In this document: positions 61,425 to 64,000 of the stretch, piece by piece
How positions within the stretch are numbered: position 1 is the first letter of the stretch
Layout of the letters: every line of letters starts with the position of its first letter
Assembly (NCBI RefSeq): GCF_000760515.2
Contig: NW_013546400.1
Location: 37,559 to 101,558 of the forward strand
Reading direction: 5' to 3'
DNA: 64,000 nucleotides
DNA from: Mitosporidium daphniae
Lineage: Eukaryota; Microsporidia
Translations under genes and position numbers: made by a program
The notes under the pieces: model-generated
Seen by the model: only the letters and a program-made list of their open reading frames with translations
Databases searched by the model: none
Told to the model about the DNA's origin: nothing

Positions 61425-62587
61425 ATGGCTGGGAAAAAGGAGACGGCTCCTTCGAAGAAATCTGAAAATAAGGTCAAGGCCAAAATCATTGAAGACAAGA
61501 CATTTGGTCTGAAAAACAAAAACAAGTCTTCAAAGGTTGGAAAGTATGTTGCCCAAGTGGAGGCGCAGGTCATGTCTGCGGGCTCGCGAAAGGCCCAAAA
61601 AGAAGAGGAAGCCCGTCAACTTGCCAGGAAACTCAAGAAGGAAGAAGATGAAAAGATCAAAATGGAAGCATCTTTACTGGCAAAACCAATTATTGTCCAG
61701 CCAAAAGTTCCATTTGGTATGTCGTTATGTTGATTTACTTTGCAGGCGTTGATCCGAAAAGTGTTCTATGTGCCTTCTTCAAGGCCGGCCAATGTACCAA
61801 GGGAGACAAATGCAAATATTCGCACGATCTCAATGTCGATAGGAAGTCTGCGAAAATTGATTTGTTTTCAGACATGAGGGACGAATCTGCGCCCTCTTCT
61901 ACCATGGAAGATTGGGACCAAAAGCAGCTTGAAAATGTGGTTCACAACCGCCATGGCCCCGGCATAAAGACAACAACAGAGATCGTTTGCAAATATTTCA
62001 TGGATGCAATTGAGCAAAGAAAGTATGGGTGGTTTTGGCAGTGTCCAAATGGAGGCGATTCTTGCAAATATCGCCACGCACTTCCTCCTGGGTTCGTCCT
62101 GTCCTCGAAAGTATCACACTCCACTGATGATATCCCTGAAGAAGACAAAATTTCGCTAGAGGAATTTTTGGATCAAGAGGTACGAGTTTATTTGTATGAT
62201 GCCTTTCCCCTTTAGAGATACAAACTTGGGGACAACATAACCCCAATTACAGACGAGTCATTCAAACGATGGAAGGCGGAACGCAAGGCGAGGCAGCAGG
62301 TGGAAGAAAGCGAACGTGCCAAAAAGAAGGAAGCTGAAATTAAAGCTGGCAGGGTTACGGCGTCTGGAAGGGACATCTTTACAGCAAATCCAGAACTCTT
62401 CCAAGTGGCTGATGAAGAGGATGCCCTTGACGATGACATCCTCAAAGAGCGTGCACATCAGACCGAAGATGATCTCAATTACTGCGACTCGGCGCCTGTT
62501 GATTCGAATCTCTTCTGCGCCGAAAATTCGCTTGATGATATTGATCCAGAGCTGAGCGAGGATATGGAGCACCTTGGACTTCAATAG
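61425..62587 (+). CDS. TMA46: CCCH zinc-finger protein ZC3H15/TMA46 (DFRP1)
   Basis: Partner and stabiliser of the ribosome-associated DRG1/Rbg1 GTPase. Exons 61425-61716, 61746-62179, 62216-62587 (introns 29 and 36 nt); 365 residues. Lys-rich N-terminus (DKTFGLKNKNKSSKV), two CCCH fingers (CAFFKAGQCTKGDKCKYSH and CKYFMDAIEQ ... CPNGGDSCKYRHALPPGFVL), then RWKAERKARQQVEE, GRVTASGRDIFTANPELF and an acidic tail. This order matches Tma46/DFRP1. Confidence 0.95.
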
Positions 62588-62659
62588 CAGAAACAGAGCA
62601 AGCGGCGTATTTATAACCTTTAATTTAGTACAATTTTTACCGTTAAATTTTGGAATATT

Positions 62660-63854
62660 TTAATTTGACGCCTCCGATAGTACGAGCCGGTCGCAGATGG
62701 CCCCGGTAAAGTCAGAGGTGGACGAAGTGCCACCAAGGTCCCTGGTCCGGTATCTTCCTTCAGAGATGGTATCCAAAACTGCCGAGTATATTCTATTTGC
62801 AAACGTATTCATCTTCATATATTTCAGCATCATTACGGATGAGAGAAGAAGCGCCGTTGGGTTGGCAATATCTTTTCCCGCGATGTCTGGTGCCGTGCCA
62901 TGGACGGACTCGAAAATTGCACCATCGGAACCAATATTTCCGGACGGAGTTAATCCCAATCCTCCAACCAAGCCAGCACAGAGGTCGCTAAGAATGTCGC
63001 CATACAGGTTTGGCATCACCAGAACGGCATCTTTAAAAAGGGACGGGGTTTGCACCATCTAACAGGGAAGGGCAACTCGATCATACTTGAAGGCATGCCT
63101 TATCAAGAGACATATCCACCATTGCGATGTCCGGATACTTTTCAGAGGCCTTTCTGGCAGCATGGAGGAATAGCCCATCAGAGCCTTTCCTACGAATAAC
63201 AGCTACGCCCATACATAATGGTGGCCTTGTGTACAACGATGACATTTGGCCGGCCAATGTCCCTGGCATATTGAAAAGCAAACTCTGAAACACGTCTAGA
63301 TGCTTTTTCCGTGATCAGCTTGATGGATTGGGCCACGCCGGGAACCACCAAATGCTCAATGCCAGAATATTCTCCCTCCGTGTTTTCTCGTACAATTACG
63401 GTATCAACATCACGATAGCGCGTTTCCAAATTCGGCATGCTACGGCAGGGCCGTACATTTGCGTAAAGATTGAAGGTTCTAATGGACAAATAAAAATTGC
63501 AACAAACTTTCTTAGCAAAAGGTTCAGCGAAACATGACCGGTCCCGATTGGCGTTGCAAGCGGGCCCTTCAAGCCGATTCGTGTCGAATGGAACGATGCA
63601 AGTGCCTCCGGAGACAAAGATGTCTTTCCATCTTCGCCGATAATTGGGGTCACATTTACCAGATCCCATTCAATAGGCACCTTGGCAACAAAGAAGATTC
63701 GTTGCACGGCTGCGGCAATTTCGGGGCCAATTCCATCTCCCGGAATAAGACTAACCCGTTTTATTGCGCTAGGGGTTGACGAGTAGCTTTTCATCGATAG
63801 AGCAGCCGTTCTGAAACGCCCGGCTGGCATTGAGGCTCTGTGGAGGGGGAACAT
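62660..63854 (-). CDS. IDH2: NAD-dependent isocitrate dehydrogenase subunit (mitochondrial)
   Basis: TCA-cycle enzyme oxidising isocitrate to 2-oxoglutarate. Exons 63508-63854, 63215-63478, 63087-63189, 62660-63058 (introns 29, 25, 28 nt); 370 residues. The N-terminal 25 residues ([22 protein letters not shown]) form an import signal. Motifs: [76 protein letters not shown] (joined by splicing), [22 protein letters not shown] and [22 protein letters not shown] (S-x5-R) and the Tyr of ENTEGEYSG suggest the catalytic subunit. Confidence 0.95.
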
Positions 63855-63912
63855 TTCTGATAAATTTATTGCTTAAATTTAGCAAAGTTGCACATTTTAA
63901 TTTATTGCCATT

Positions 63913-64000
63913 ATGTCTACAGTTCCTGCTGACCCGATCCAGATAGCACAAAACTTTGTTAAATATTATAACGACACTTTCAACACAAACCGCGCAAGCC
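63913..64000 (+). CDS. NTF2: Nuclear transport factor 2 (5' end only)
   Basis: Carrier that returns RanGDP to the nucleus. Only 29 residues are visible before the window ends: MSTVPADPIQIAQNFVKYYN followed by DTFNTNRA, matching yeast NTF2 (LAQNFTQFYYNQFDTDRSQ). Divergent from IDH, 58 bp between start codons. An intron cannot be excluded. Confidence 0.75.
   Translation, partial: MSTVPADPIQIAQNFVKYYNDTFNTNRAS

Overview
The window is dense eukaryotic nuclear DNA: about 46 protein-coding genes, one 5S rRNA and one tRNA in 64 kb, on both strands, with intergenic gaps often under 100 bp. Gene content points to a fungus or close relative: 115-kDa-class NAD-glutamate dehydrogenase, Gpt2/Sct1-type acyltransferase, chitin deacetylases, caleosin and phosphomevalonate kinase. 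Combined with compactness, A/T tracts just upstream of start codons and very short introns, it looks like a Cryptomycota / stem-microsporidian genome of the Mitosporidium or Paramicrosporidium kind; this placement is inference. Unlike canonical microsporidia it keeps a respiring mitochondrion with its own genome and translation: uL6m, uS5m, a mitochondrial TypA/BipA-like GTPase, MSH1, SAM50, a MIC26/27-like protein and NAD-isocitrate dehydrogenase.

The main structural feature is the introns. Reading frames and conserved protein motifs together define about 85, nearly all 22-39 nt long, with GT..AG ends and often a CTAAY-like branch point a few bases before the acceptor. Many genes look broken until these are removed (RPC6 has seven, polo kinase nine). 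In the polo kinase and CHMP2/Vps2 genes, a longer intron divides exactly into three or two complete short introns placed back to back with no exon between them.

Layout. 1-9 kb: GDH2 (partial), uS17, MIC26/27-like, XPA, a bHLH factor, SEC61 beta, HAL2 and an LSm protein. 9-19 kb: TypA/BipA, REV7, SAM50, a degenerate GPI-anchored NodB protein, CNOT9, uL6m and RPC6. 19-27 kb: small acidic proteins, NHP2, a 7TM protein, a free-standing Brr2-type C-terminal domain, ALKBH1 and RPN5. 27-42 kb: SF3B1, an SLC35F-like transporter, SAS-6, 5S rRNA, DIS3, GPAT, tRNA-Asp and MLH3. 42-53 kb: uS5m, an active-type chitin deacetylase, NTH1, CAF1, MSH1 and polo kinase. 53-64 kb: RPAC1, CWC15, caleosin, YAF9, SWI5, CHMP2, ERG8, an unknown protein, ZC3H15/TMA46, IDH and the start of NTF2.

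Functional themes are DNA repair and recombination (XPA, REV7, MLH3, NTH1, MSH1, SWI5, perhaps a RAD51AP1-like protein, ALKBH1), RNA metabolism (SF3B1, CWC15, DIS3, CAF1, CNOT9, NHP2, RPC6, RPAC1) and cell division (polo kinase, SAS-6). Two genes (SAM50 and an unknown at 59.8-61.3 kb) carry apparent single-base frameshifts in homopolymers, and there are two N bases, so some breaks may be assembly errors. No mobile element, CRISPR array or viral gene was seen.
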